In this document: positions 1 through 7,189 of the stretch, piece after piece
Position numbering within the stretch: position 1 is the first letter of the stretch
Layout of the letters: every line of letters starts with the position of its first letter
DNA from: Actinotignum timonense
Lineage (GTDB): Bacteria > Actinomycetota > Actinomycetes > Actinomycetales > Actinomycetaceae
Assembly (NCBI RefSeq): GCF_030216305.1
Contig: NZ_JASOKT010000008.1
Span: forward strand, 1 to 64,000
Length of the DNA stretch: 64,000 nucleotides
Direction: 5' to 3'
The notes under the pieces: model-generated
What the model was told of the DNA's origin: nothing
The model's database searches: none
The model's input: only the letters and a program-made list of their open reading frames with translations
Made by a program: the position numbers and the translations under genes

Positions 1-42
1 CGCCCGTGGCGATGCGCTATTTAAAGTGTCGTAGGCGTCCAC

Positions 43-48
43 TACCCT
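43..48 (+). promoter_or_regulatory. -10 box of a leaderless promoter (pepO)
   Basis: TACCCT ends exactly 6 nt before the ATG at 55, which would place the transcription start on the A of the start codon. There is no Shine-Dalgarno sequence in front of the gene. Bases 20-25 (TTTAAA) would be the -35 position, but the match is weak. Confidence 0.5.
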
Positions 49-54
49 GGACAC

Positions 55-2100
55 ATGACTGATACTGCTTTGCATGCTGTGCTTTCGGGCGCTGATACTT
101 CGGTGCGCCCCCAGGATGATCTTTTCCGTGCCGTCAATGGCACCTGGTTGCGTGAAAAGGAAATTCCGGCCGATCAGGTGTCGGTGGGTTCCTTTATCGA
201 TCTGCGCGATGAAGCTGAGCTCCACGTACGTGAACTCATTGAGAAGGCCGCTGATGCGGCGGGCGCCACCTCTTCGGAAACGGCCGCGGATTCCGCGCCG
301 GGCGTTCCGGCGGAATCGCTGGCGAAGGTTGTGGCCCTCTACCGTTCCTTTATTGATACCGCGGCGATTAATGAAAAGGGTACCGCTCCCCTCGCCGCTG
401 ATCTCGACACGGTAGCTAGTGCGAAAACAAAGGAAGATCTGGCCCGCGTAATCGGCGCGCTCATGCGCACCGGGGTGGGTAGCTTCTTCGGGGTGGATGT
501 AGCCCCCAGCCTGGCCAATCCCAATGTGAACGAATTTTCCATCGGCCAGTCCGGCCTGGGCTTGCCTGATGAAGCCTATTACCGCGAAGCGCAATTCGCT
601 CCGATGCTGGATGCTTACCGGGAGTTTGTGCCGCAACTAGCCCAGCTGGCTTTTGATGAAGCGGCCACCCAGCCCAGCCCTGCCATCACGGCCGCCGCCG
701 CGCGCGTTATCGATGTAGAAACGAAGCTCGCCGCCGCGCATATGAGCCGCACGGATGCCCGGGATATGGATAAGGTCAATAACCCGATGTTCTTCACAGA
801 TTTCGTGGCCTCGGCTCCGCAATTCCCCTGGGCCACCGCGCTGCGTGCTATCGGTTATGATCCCGATCAGCTCGGCACCATTATTGTGACCACCCCGCAG
901 GCGCTCCAGGCTGCCGCGCAGTTGTGGGAAGAAACCCCGCTGGAAACCTTGCAGGAATACACCCGCTGGCGCATCCTGCTGGCGCGGGCTTCCTACCTGC
1001 CCGAAGTGATCGACGCGAAGAATTTTGATTTCTACGGCAAGGTGCTGGCCGGCACCACCCAGCAGCGGGATCGCTGGAAGCGCGCGGTGCAGCTGGTCAA
1101 TGGCGTGCTCGGCGAAGCGGTGGGCCAGCTCTACGTGGCCTCCTACTTCCCGCCCGAACATAAGGCAACCATGGATCAGCTGGTCGCGGATCTCCTGGAT
1201 GCCTACCGCCTGTCCATCCGGGGCCTTGACTGGATGAGTGATGCCACCAAGGAACGCGCCCTGGCCAAGCTGGATACCTTCGCCCCGAAGATCGGCTATC
1301 CCGATAAATGGAAGGATTATTCCTCCATGCAGATCGGCACGGATCTCCTGGCCAATATTCGCGCGGCCTGCGAATTTGAGGTGGAGGAAAACATCGCCAA
1401 GCTCGGCAAGGAAGTTGACCGCAGCGAATGGCATATGAATCCGCAAACGGTCAATGCCTACTACAACCCGCAGTGGAATGAGATTGTATTCCCCGCCGCT
1501 ATTTTGCAATGGCCTTTCTTCGAGCAGGATCGCGATGCGGCTTTCAATTACGGCGGTATCGGCGCGGTGATCGGCCACGAAATCGGCCACGGTTTCGATG
1601 ACCAGGGCTCGAAGTTCGATGCGGATGGCTCCCTCAACAACTGGTGGACGGATGAGGACCGCGCCGAATTTGAGAAGCGCACCGCAGCTCTTATCGCGCA
1701 ATTCAATTCCTATATTCCGGCCCAGTTGAACGGGGATGAGGCTTTCCACGTCAACGGTGAGCTCACCCAGGGTGAAAACATCGGGGATTTGGGCGGCCTG
1801 TCCATCGCGCTCAAGGCTTATGAAATCCACCTGGAACGCGAGGGCCTCACCCTGGAAAGCGCCCCCGTGATTGACGGCTACACCGGCGCGCAGCGCGTCT
1901 TCCTGTCCTTCGCCAAGATCTGGCAGGGCAAGAACCGTGACGAATGGGCTCGCCAGCTCATCGCCATCGACCCGCATTCCCCGTCCGAATTCCGGTGCAA
2001 CGGCACGGTGAAAAATATCGATGCCTTCGCGCAGGCTTTCGGCCTGGAAGAAGGCGACGGCCTCTACCTCGCCCCGGAAGAGCGCGTGCGTATTTGGTAA
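55..2100 (+). CDS. pepO: M13 family zinc metallopeptidase (neprilysin/PepO type)
   Basis: Predicted endopeptidase of 681 residues, the usual length for bacterial M13 enzymes, which cleave small and medium peptides. The zinc motif HEIGH lies at residues 508-512 (H508 and H512 bind zinc, E509 is the catalytic base). The third ligand is E574 in the ENIGD motif, and the family substrate-binding signature NAYYNP is upstream. The C-terminal half (about 480-681) carries the catalytic domain; the N-terminal half is the lid domain. There is no signal peptide or membrane anchor, so the enzyme is probably cytoplasmic, as in other actinobacterial and lactococcal PepO proteins. Translation probably starts on a leaderless mRNA. 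A hairpin follows the stop codon. The family assignment is firm; the substrate is unknown. Confidence 0.95.
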   Translation: MTDTALHAVLSGADTSVRPQDDLFRAVNGTWLREKEIPADQVSVGSFIDLRDEAELHVRELIEKAADAAGATSSETAADSAPGVPAESLAKVVALYRSFIDTAAINEKGTAPLAADLDTVASAKTKEDLARVIGALMRTGVGSFFGVDVAPSLANPNVNEFSIGQSGLGLPDEAYYREAQFAPMLDAYREFVPQLAQLAFDEAATQPSPAITAAAARVIDVETKLAAAHMSRTDARDMDKVNNPMFFTDFVASAPQFPWATALRAIGYDPDQLGTIIVTTPQALQAAAQLWEETPLETLQEYTRWRILLARASYLPEVIDAKNFDFYGKVLAGTTQQRDRWKRAVQLVNGVLGEAVGQLYVASYFPPEHKATMDQLVADLLDAYRLSIRGLDWMSDATKERALAKLDTFAPKIGYPDKWKDYSSMQIGTDLLANIRAACEFEVEENIAKLGKEVDRSEWHMNPQTVNAYYNPQWNEIVFPAAILQWPFFEQDRDAAFNYGGIGAVIGHEIGHGFDDQGSKFDADGSLNNWWTDEDRAEFEKRTAALIAQFNSYIPAQLNGDEAFHVNGELTQGENIGDLGGLSIALKAYEIHLEREGLTLESAPVIDGYTGAQRVFLSFAKIWQGKNRDEWARQLIAIDPHSPSEFRCNGTVKNIDAFAQAFGLEEGDGLYLAPEERVRIW

Positions 2101-2111
2101 AAGCGCTCTTT

Positions 2112-2168
2112 CGCGCATACGGCATTCGCGTGCGCGGTATCGCGCATACGCACTATTCCGTATGCGCG
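2112..2168 (+). terminator. Hairpin region downstream of pepO
   Basis: CGCGCATACG (2141-2150) pairs perfectly with CGTATGCGCG (2159-2168) around an 8-nt loop. A second copy of the left arm at 2112-2121 could pair with the same right arm. There is no T-run, so termination is likely but not proven. Confidence 0.5.
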
Positions 2169-2178
2169 GCGCAAATAG

Positions 2179-2191
2179 TACGACGACGGCG
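2179..2191 (+). repeat. Dispersed intergenic motif copy 1 (TACGACGACGGCG)
   Basis: One copy of a 13-14 bp motif, best form GGTACGACGACGCC, that recurs in many intergenic gaps of this window in either orientation. Function unknown. Confidence 0.5.
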
Positions 2192-2256
2192 CTAACGCGC
2201 GCCTAGTTGCCATGGCGTACCGGCGGCGGAGTGCCGGACTGACCAGGCCACCTATC

Positions 2257-2272
2257 CATGACATCTGTCATG
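2257..2272. promoter_or_regulatory. Palindromic operator candidate upstream of the ABC/two-component operon
   Basis: CATGACA-TC-TGTCATG is a perfect 7-2-7 inverted repeat centred about 66 bp before the likely transcription start at 2331. It suits a dimeric NarL/LuxR-type activator. The obvious candidate is the response regulator encoded at 5546-6238 in the same gene group. Confidence 0.5.
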
Positions 2273-2318
2273 AAGAATTGGTGATGCATGGCAGTTCCGG
2301 CACCCCGCCGCCCATTTT

Positions 2319-2324
2319 TACACT
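2319..2324 (+). promoter_or_regulatory. -10 box of a leaderless promoter (ABC ATPase)
   Basis: TACACT lies 6 nt before the ATG at 2331. The -35 region is poor, consistent with a promoter that needs an activator bound at the palindrome at 2257-2272. Confidence 0.5.
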
Positions 2325-2330
2325 GATGGC

Positions 2331-3371
2331 ATGAACACAATACCCGTGGCCAACTCGGCCCACCCGACCCGGCCAGAACACGTGACGCCCCCAGCCGGCA
2401 CCGCACAGCCGGCCGCCGCGAAGCAGCCAGACGGCACCGCACAGCCAGCCGTTTCCGCTCGCGCCCTCAGCCGTTCTTTTGGGAATGTGCGCGCCGTCGA
2501 TAATATCGACCTCGGAATCGACACCGGAGAGATCGTGGCGCTCCTCGGCCCCAACGGTGCCGGGAAAACCACGCTCCTCGATATGGTGCTCGGCTTTACC
2601 AAACCCAGCCGCGGCACCCTGGAAGTTCTCGGCCAGACTCCCGGCTCCCCGGCTCTCACCGGGCACATCGGGGCCATGTTGCAGACCGGTGGAATGCTCC
2701 GTGATCTCACCGCCGCGGAAACCCTCCACTTCCTCGCCGATTGCCTCCCCTTCCATCTCCCGGTGAACGACGTTATTGAACGCGCCGGCATGAGCGACTT
2801 CGCTTCCCGGAAAATCGCGAAATGCTCCGGCGGGCAAATCCAGCGCATCCGCTTCGGTGCCGCCCTGCTATCCGACCCGGAGCTGCTTATCCTCGATGAG
2901 CCCACCGCCGGGCTGGATGCCACGGCGCGCCGTGACTTCTGGGAGCATATTCGGGCCGACGCCGCCCGCGGGCGCACCATCATCTTCGCTACCCACTACC
3001 TCCAAGAAGCCCAGGACCTCGCCGAGCGGGTCATCCTCATGAATAACGGGCGCATCGTGGCGGACGGGAGCGTCGCGGATATTACCGCCCAGCAACGCCA
3101 CCACCTCACCGTCACCTGGAATCCGCAGGCCGCCATCTCTCCGGAAGAACTAGCCCGGCGCACCGGCGCCGACACGGTGGAGCGAGACGGTGACCTGGTG
3201 TGTTTCACCGTGGCTGATTCTGATCGACTTGCCGCAGTGATTCTCAATGAAGGCCTCGGCTCTCATCTCCAGATTTCTGCCGCCAGCCTCGAAGATGCGT
3301 TCTTCAGCCTCACGGCCTCCCCGCACACCGATTCGCCCGCCGCCGCGGCACCCGAAGGAGCCCTCTCATGA
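2331..3371 (+). CDS. ABC transporter ATP-binding protein (ABC-2 exporter)
   Basis: ATPase subunit of 346 residues for a two-gene ABC-2 type exporter. Walker A (GPNGAGKTT) is at about 73-81, the signature CSGGQ follows, and Walker B is LLILDEPTAGLD. The first 40 residues are a Pro/Ala-rich tail outside the ABC fold. The C-terminal third resembles the extension of drug- and antibiotic-type exporters (CcmA/DrrA-like). The permease gene overlaps it by ATGA, and a histidine kinase and a LuxR-type regulator follow. That arrangement is typical of antimicrobial-peptide or lipid-stress sensing modules such as those related to Bacillus LnrJK/YvfRST. The substrate cannot be read from the sequence. Confidence 0.92.
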   Translation: MNTIPVANSAHPTRPEHVTPPAGTAQPAAAKQPDGTAQPAVSARALSRSFGNVRAVDNIDLGIDTGEIVALLGPNGAGKTTLLDMVLGFTKPSRGTLEVLGQTPGSPALTGHIGAMLQTGGMLRDLTAAETLHFLADCLPFHLPVNDVIERAGMSDFASRKIAKCSGGQIQRIRFGAALLSDPELLILDEPTAGLDATARRDFWEHIRADAARGRTIIFATHYLQEAQDLAERVILMNNGRIVADGSVADITAQQRHHLTVTWNPQAAISPEELARRTGADTVERDGDLVCFTVADSDRLAAVILNEGLGSHLQISAASLEDAFFSLTASPHTDSPAAAAPEGALS

Positions 3372-4198
3372 CCACCCTCATAGCCAGCCCGGCTGCGCCT
3401 CGTTCCCGCACCAGTATCTTCTTCTCCTATATCCGCCACGAGCTCTGGCGAAATCTGCGGATGGTGGACTCCCTTATCTTCCTCATCGCCCTCCCCCTCG
3501 TGATCTTCGCGGTTTTCGGAGTGGCCTCACCGGGCACGGACAAGCACATTCCAGGCGGCACCATCGCTGCCTACGTCATGGTGAGCCTGGCCCTCTACGG
3601 GGCAGCCACCGCCGCGACATCCATGGCGGGTGCCGCCGCCGTGGAACACGACAGCGGCTGGGGCCGCCACCTAGCGCTGACCGGGATGCGCCGCGGGGAC
3701 TACCTGACGGGCAAAATCATCGTCAGCCTCCTCATTGCCTGCCTCCCCATCGGCGCGACCTTCCTCCTCGGTATCCTCACCACGGCGCAATTTGATACCC
3801 CCGGAATCTGGCTCGCGAGCGCCGGACTGTGCCTGGTAGGCGTATTTCCCTTCGCTTTCTTTGGCCTCGCCGTCGCCCTGGCGCTTCGCAGCGAAACCGC
3901 GGTGTCCATTGCCTCCGGTGTGGTGGTGCTCCTCGCGTTCCTCGGTAATCTCTTTATGCCGCTAAGCGGATCCATGATGGAGCTGGCCCGGTACACGCCC
4001 TTCTACGGGGCGGGTGTACTGGCCCACTGGCCTCAGAACGGGGACGTGATTATTACCGGTGCTTTCGCCACGCCGGGTATGCCGGAGATCCTCCCCACCG
4101 AATCCTTCGCCTGGGCAATCGGAAACGTGGCGGTGTGGACGATTATCTTCGCTGCACTGGCGCTCCTGGCCCTGCGCCGTTCGACGGTGCGGCGCTAG
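3368..4198 (+). CDS. ABC-2 type transporter permease
   Basis: Membrane subunit of 276 residues partnering the ATPase at 2331-3371. Its start overlaps that gene's stop as ATGA, so translation is probably coupled. About six hydrophobic segments are visible, the first at roughly residues 35-55 and the last at 250-270, the usual ABC-2 layout. There is no recognisable extracellular loop domain. It should form a homodimeric channel that exports a hydrophobic or amphipathic compound. The histidine kinase follows after about 90 bp. Confidence 0.9.
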   Translation: MTTLIASPAAPRSRTSIFFSYIRHELWRNLRMVDSLIFLIALPLVIFAVFGVASPGTDKHIPGGTIAAYVMVSLALYGAATAATSMAGAAAVEHDSGWGRHLALTGMRRGDYLTGKIIVSLLIACLPIGATFLLGILTTAQFDTPGIWLASAGLCLVGVFPFAFFGLAVALALRSETAVSIASGVVVLLAFLGNLFMPLSGSMMELARYTPFYGAGVLAHWPQNGDVIITGAFATPGMPEILPTESFAWAIGNVAVWTIIFAALALLALRRSTVRR

Positions 4199-4277
4199 AG
4201 TACCGCGCTAAGGTACGGCTAAAGTGCGAGCACATCAGCAGGCACGGGCGGCGGCCGCGGAGGAACTTCGCGGCCGC

Positions 4278-4283
4278 TATGCT
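4278..4283 (+). promoter_or_regulatory. -10 box of a possible internal leaderless promoter (histidine kinase)
   Basis: TATGCT followed by 6 nt and the ATG at 4290. This suggests the kinase-regulator pair can be transcribed separately from the ABC genes. Confidence 0.4.
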
Positions 4284-4289
4284 CATGGT

Positions 4290-5549
4290 ATGGCCCCATC
4301 CCCCGCCGCTCTTTCAGCAGGCTCAGCCCCGTCCCCCGCCGTCTCAGCGGTCAGCGCCGTCTCAGCGGTCAGCGCCGCCCCGGCCACCGCCGCACCGTCT
4401 GTCTCCGCGTCGTCCCCCACCAGCCATTATTTGAATCGCATGTGGCGCACCGCCAACCAGATACCGGCGGCCCCGACCACCCACCGCGAGCGCCTGACTA
4501 TGCTCTTCGGCAGCGGGATCTGGCTCATCTTCCTGGTCTTTCCTTTCGCTGGAGTTCTCTTAACACCAAGTCTCACTCCACTTGAGCGCGGCCTCGGTTA
4601 CGCGGGAATCTGTGGGTTTGGACTGACATATATTCTGATTTTCCAATTTCCGGATATGCGTCCCTCCTGGCCCCGCTGGGTATCCCTCACGTTATGGAGC
4701 ATTCCGTTGCTTGCCTGCGCGGCACTTATCCGCCCTTTCCCCTTTGGCTTCGCCTACACGGCACCTTTCTTCGCGGCGATCTGGATTTTCTCCCTCCCGC
4801 TTATCCCCGGGATTCCGTGCGGGCTTCTCTGCTTCGCGGGCGGAGCGGCGGCTCATATCTGGGCACCGTATGATTTCGTGTGGGCGGCGTTTCTGGGCAG
4901 CATTATTATCCCGATGATCCCCATTCTCATCTCGCGGTTGCTGGAAGAATTTGCCGCGCGGTCGGCGCGGATGCGCGCGGAACTCATCCTTTCCGAGCAA
5001 CGTTCCGAACTGGCCTCCGTGGTTCATGATGTGCTGGGCCATTCGCTGACCGCCATCACCGTAAAAACTCAGTTGGCTTCGCGATTATTGGAGAGCAATC
5101 CGGAGGCGGCCCGCGCTGAATTAGAAGACAGTCTCAAAATCTCGCGCAACGCTATCGACACTGTGCGGGCCACCGTGACCGACCTGCGCCAGCCCACCCT
5201 CGATGCCGAACTGGATTCCGCTTACGCGCTGCTCCGTTCGGCGCGTATCACCGCGCATGTCACGCCTCCCCCGGAACTTCCCCTCCTCACCGCACAGCTT
5301 TTCGCGTGGGTGGTGCGGGAAGCGGTTACGAATACGGTGCGCCATTCGGATGCGAGCAACTGCACCATCACTATCGAGCAGCGGGATACCGGCGCGCGCT
5401 TGCGGGTGGAGGACGACGGCGTAGGTATCCCTACGGGGGCTCCGGCAGGTACCGGGCTGACCGGTTTGCGCGAGCGCGTGGAGGCTGCCGGTGGAACACT
5501 GGCGATTAGCCGGCTGGAACCGGGAACTCGCGTGGAGGTGATCTTATGA
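4290..5549 (+). CDS. Two-component sensor histidine kinase (HisKA_3/NarL-DesK type)
   Basis: Membrane sensor kinase. Start chosen at the ATG 6 nt after a TATGCT box; an in-frame ATG at 4224 has no ribosome site. Residues 1-45 are a low-complexity Ala/Ser/Pro/Val tail encoded partly by an 18-bp direct repeat (4341-4376). About five membrane helices follow (about 70-220), then the HisKA_3 dimerisation box with phospho-acceptor H246 in VVHDVLGHS, and a C-terminal HATPase domain with N box (REAVTNTVRHS) and GTGLTGLRERV. There is no large sensor domain, as in the intramembrane-sensing DesK class. Its stop overlaps the regulator start (ATGA). Confidence 0.9.
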   Translation: MAPSPAALSAGSAPSPAVSAVSAVSAVSAAPATAAPSVSASSPTSHYLNRMWRTANQIPAAPTTHRERLTMLFGSGIWLIFLVFPFAGVLLTPSLTPLERGLGYAGICGFGLTYILIFQFPDMRPSWPRWVSLTLWSIPLLACAALIRPFPFGFAYTAPFFAAIWIFSLPLIPGIPCGLLCFAGGAAAHIWAPYDFVWAAFLGSIIIPMIPILISRLLEEFAARSARMRAELILSEQRSELASVVHDVLGHSLTAITVKTQLASRLLESNPEAARAELEDSLKISRNAIDTVRATVTDLRQPTLDAELDSAYALLRSARITAHVTPPPELPLLTAQLFAWVVREAVTNTVRHSDASNCTITIEQRDTGARLRVEDDGVGIPTGAPAGTGLTGLRERVEAAGGTLAISRLEPGTRVEVIL

Positions 5550-6238
5550 ACGACGGCGCACAAGTAGCTGGCGGTGCTGCCCCCGCCACCAACTCGCACG
5601 TGGGCAACGGTGCGGCCACGGGGCGCCGCTGCCCCATCCGGGTGGTGATCGCCGATGATCAGCGGATGGTGCGCGAGGCTTTGGCGGCGCTTCTCAACCT
5701 GGAAGAGGATATTGAGATAGTCGCGCAGCTGGAAGATGGCAGCGCCGTCGTTCCCACCGTTGCGGAAACCGGTGCCGATATTGCGCTCCTTGATATTGAA
5801 ATGCCCGGCGTGGACGGAATCGCGGCGGCGCAAGCACTGCAGGAGGCGGGTGCCGGCTGCGGCGTCGTTATTGTGACGACCTTCGGGCGTGCCGGGTATT
5901 TGCAGCGCGCCATGGCGGCTGGAGCGCGCGGTTTCGTGGTGAAAGATGCGCCGGCTGAGGAGCTCGCCGCCGCGCTACGCACCGTTGCGGGCGGCGGCTA
6001 CGCTATCGATCCGCAGCTGGCCGCGCAGGCCTTGCAGATGGGGCCCAATCCGCTCACCGAGCGCGAGGGTGATGTACTGCGGCTGGCCCTCAGCGGGGCG
6101 ACCGTGAAAAGCATGGCCGCGCAGCTGTATCTCTCGCAGGGGACGGTGCGTAATCACCTGTCTGCCGCTATCGGGAAAACGGGGGCGAGCACCCGCACCG
6201 AGGCGGCGCAGCTCGCCCGGGCCCGCGGGTGGATCTAA
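5546..6238 (+). CDS. LuxR/NarL-family response regulator
   Basis: Regulator of 230 residues paired with the upstream kinase through an ATGA overlap. The receiver domain begins at about residue 31 (IRVVIADDQ), with phospho-acceptor D83 in LLDIEMPG. The C-terminal LuxR-type HTH runs from about 172 to 228 (LTEREGDVLRLA ... VRNHLSAAI). The first 30 residues are a poorly structured extension; an internal start nearer the receiver cannot be excluded. It probably binds the palindrome at 2257-2272 and activates the exporter genes. Confidence 0.92.
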   Translation: MNDGAQVAGGAAPATNSHVGNGAATGRRCPIRVVIADDQRMVREALAALLNLEEDIEIVAQLEDGSAVVPTVAETGADIALLDIEMPGVDGIAAAQALQEAGAGCGVVIVTTFGRAGYLQRAMAAGARGFVVKDAPAEELAAALRTVAGGGYAIDPQLAAQALQMGPNPLTEREGDVLRLALSGATVKSMAAQLYLSQGTVRNHLSAAIGKTGASTRTEAAQLARARGWI

Positions 6239-6241
6239 ACG

Positions 6242-6257
6242 TGCACCCGCGGGTGCA
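6242..6257. terminator. Perfect 16-bp palindrome after the response regulator
   Basis: TGCACCCGCGGGTGCA is self-complementary and starts 4 bp after the stop codon. It could fold at the mRNA 3' end as a terminator without a T-run. Confidence 0.4.
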
Positions 6258-6262
6258 TGGCG

Positions 6263-6353
6263 CACCGGTGCAGAGCTAACCGTCACACCGGTGCAGAGCT
6301 AACCGTCACACCGGTGCGGAGCTAACCGTCACACCGGTGCGCAGCTACCAGCA
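6263..6353. repeat. 23-bp tandem repeat, about four copies
   Basis: Units start at 6263, 6286, 6309 and 6332. The first two are identical, the third differs by one base and the fourth is degenerate. Each unit begins CACCGGTGC and contains GAGCTAACCGTCA. The array fills the gap between two convergent genes. An array with the same unit length, but a different sequence, lies at 63875-63976. Confidence 0.85.
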
Positions 6354-6402
6354 CACCCGCGGGCGAAACTACGGCAGCTGAGCCGAGGAGCAAGCTCGGC
6401 GG

Positions 6403-6999
6403 CTAGCTAAAAATTGGCCCCGTGGTACGCGAGCGCTTGAGCTCGAAGAAACCGGGGGTGCGAGCCAGGGCGAGGCAGCCATCCCAGAGGGCGAGGGCGG
6501 CTTCACCGTGCGGGGCCGGGGAGATGACGGGGCCGAAGAAGGCTGCGCCGTCGAAAGAAATAATGGGCACGCCGACTTCGTCGCCGACGAGCGCCAGCCC
6601 GGCCGCCACGCTGTCCCGCAGGGCGGCGTCGTAATGAGCGGCGTCGTTCAAATATTCGCTACCCTCGCCGAGGGCCGCGAGCACTTCGGCAAGAATCTCG
6701 CGCCCCACGGGGCGCCGGTCTTCGTGAATAGCCTGGCCCAGAGCGGTGTAGAACTCGCCGAGCTTGTCATTGCCTTCCAGCTGAGCGATTTTCATGGCGA
6801 CGAGCGCCGTTTCGCGCCCCTCCTCCACGTGGGCGCGGTACTCCTGCGAAATATCTTTGCCCTCATTGAGGATCGCGAGGGAGAAAGGCCGCCACGTGAC
6901 GGTGAAATCACGAGCGGTGGCCACCTCGGTGACCCAGCGGGAGGTAATCCACGTCCACGGACATGTTGCATCAAACCAAAATTCAACCTGAGTACTCAT
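6403..6999 (-). CDS. DsbA-family thioredoxin-fold protein, mycothiol-dependent nitroreductase (Rv2466c) type
   Basis: Cytoplasmic DsbA-fold protein of 198 residues. The N-terminal strand carries FDATCPWTW at about 9-17, so the redox motif is C-P-W-T. The family member Rv2466c of Mycobacterium has CPWC; here the second cysteine is threonine, which implies a monothiol mechanism through mycothiol. A cis-proline segment (VGVPIISF) lies in the last third. Start chosen at the ATG preceded by TTGGAT plus 6 nt (leaderless). A longer reading frame upstream has no support. It converges on the response regulator across the tandem repeat. Confidence 0.85.
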   Translation of the reverse strand: MSTQVEFWFDATCPWTWITSRWVTEVATARDFTVTWRPFSLAILNEGKDISQEYRAHVEEGRETALVAMKIAQLEGNDKLGEFYTALGQAIHEDRRPVGREILAEVLAALGEGSEYLNDAAHYDAALRDSVAAGLALVGDEVGVPIISFDGAAFFGPVISPAPHGEAALALWDGCLALARTPGFFELKRSRTTGPIFS

Positions 7000-7189
7000 G
7001 GTTCTATCCAAGCGTGAAAACGGGCGCCGTGGGTCGCCTCGCGCCATGAGCGAAACTGGAACGGCGCGCGAACGGTGCGGCAACGGCGCGGCAACGGTGC
7101 GGCTGAAAGCGGGCGGTGCGGGCAAGGGCGCGCCAGAACCGGTAGGATTTCACGTAAATTGTGCTGAAAGCCAAGGGAAAGGAAGCTTG

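Noticed and set aside
637..2118. Long open frame on the minus strand across pepO
   Set aside because: It mirrors the codon structure of the M13 peptidase gene, has no family motifs and no ribosome site. High GC commonly leaves antisense frames open.
6263..6353. Possible CRISPR array
   Set aside because: Units are directly adjacent with no unique spacers, and there are no cas genes. The same holds for 32231-32281, 37851-37920 and 63875-63976.
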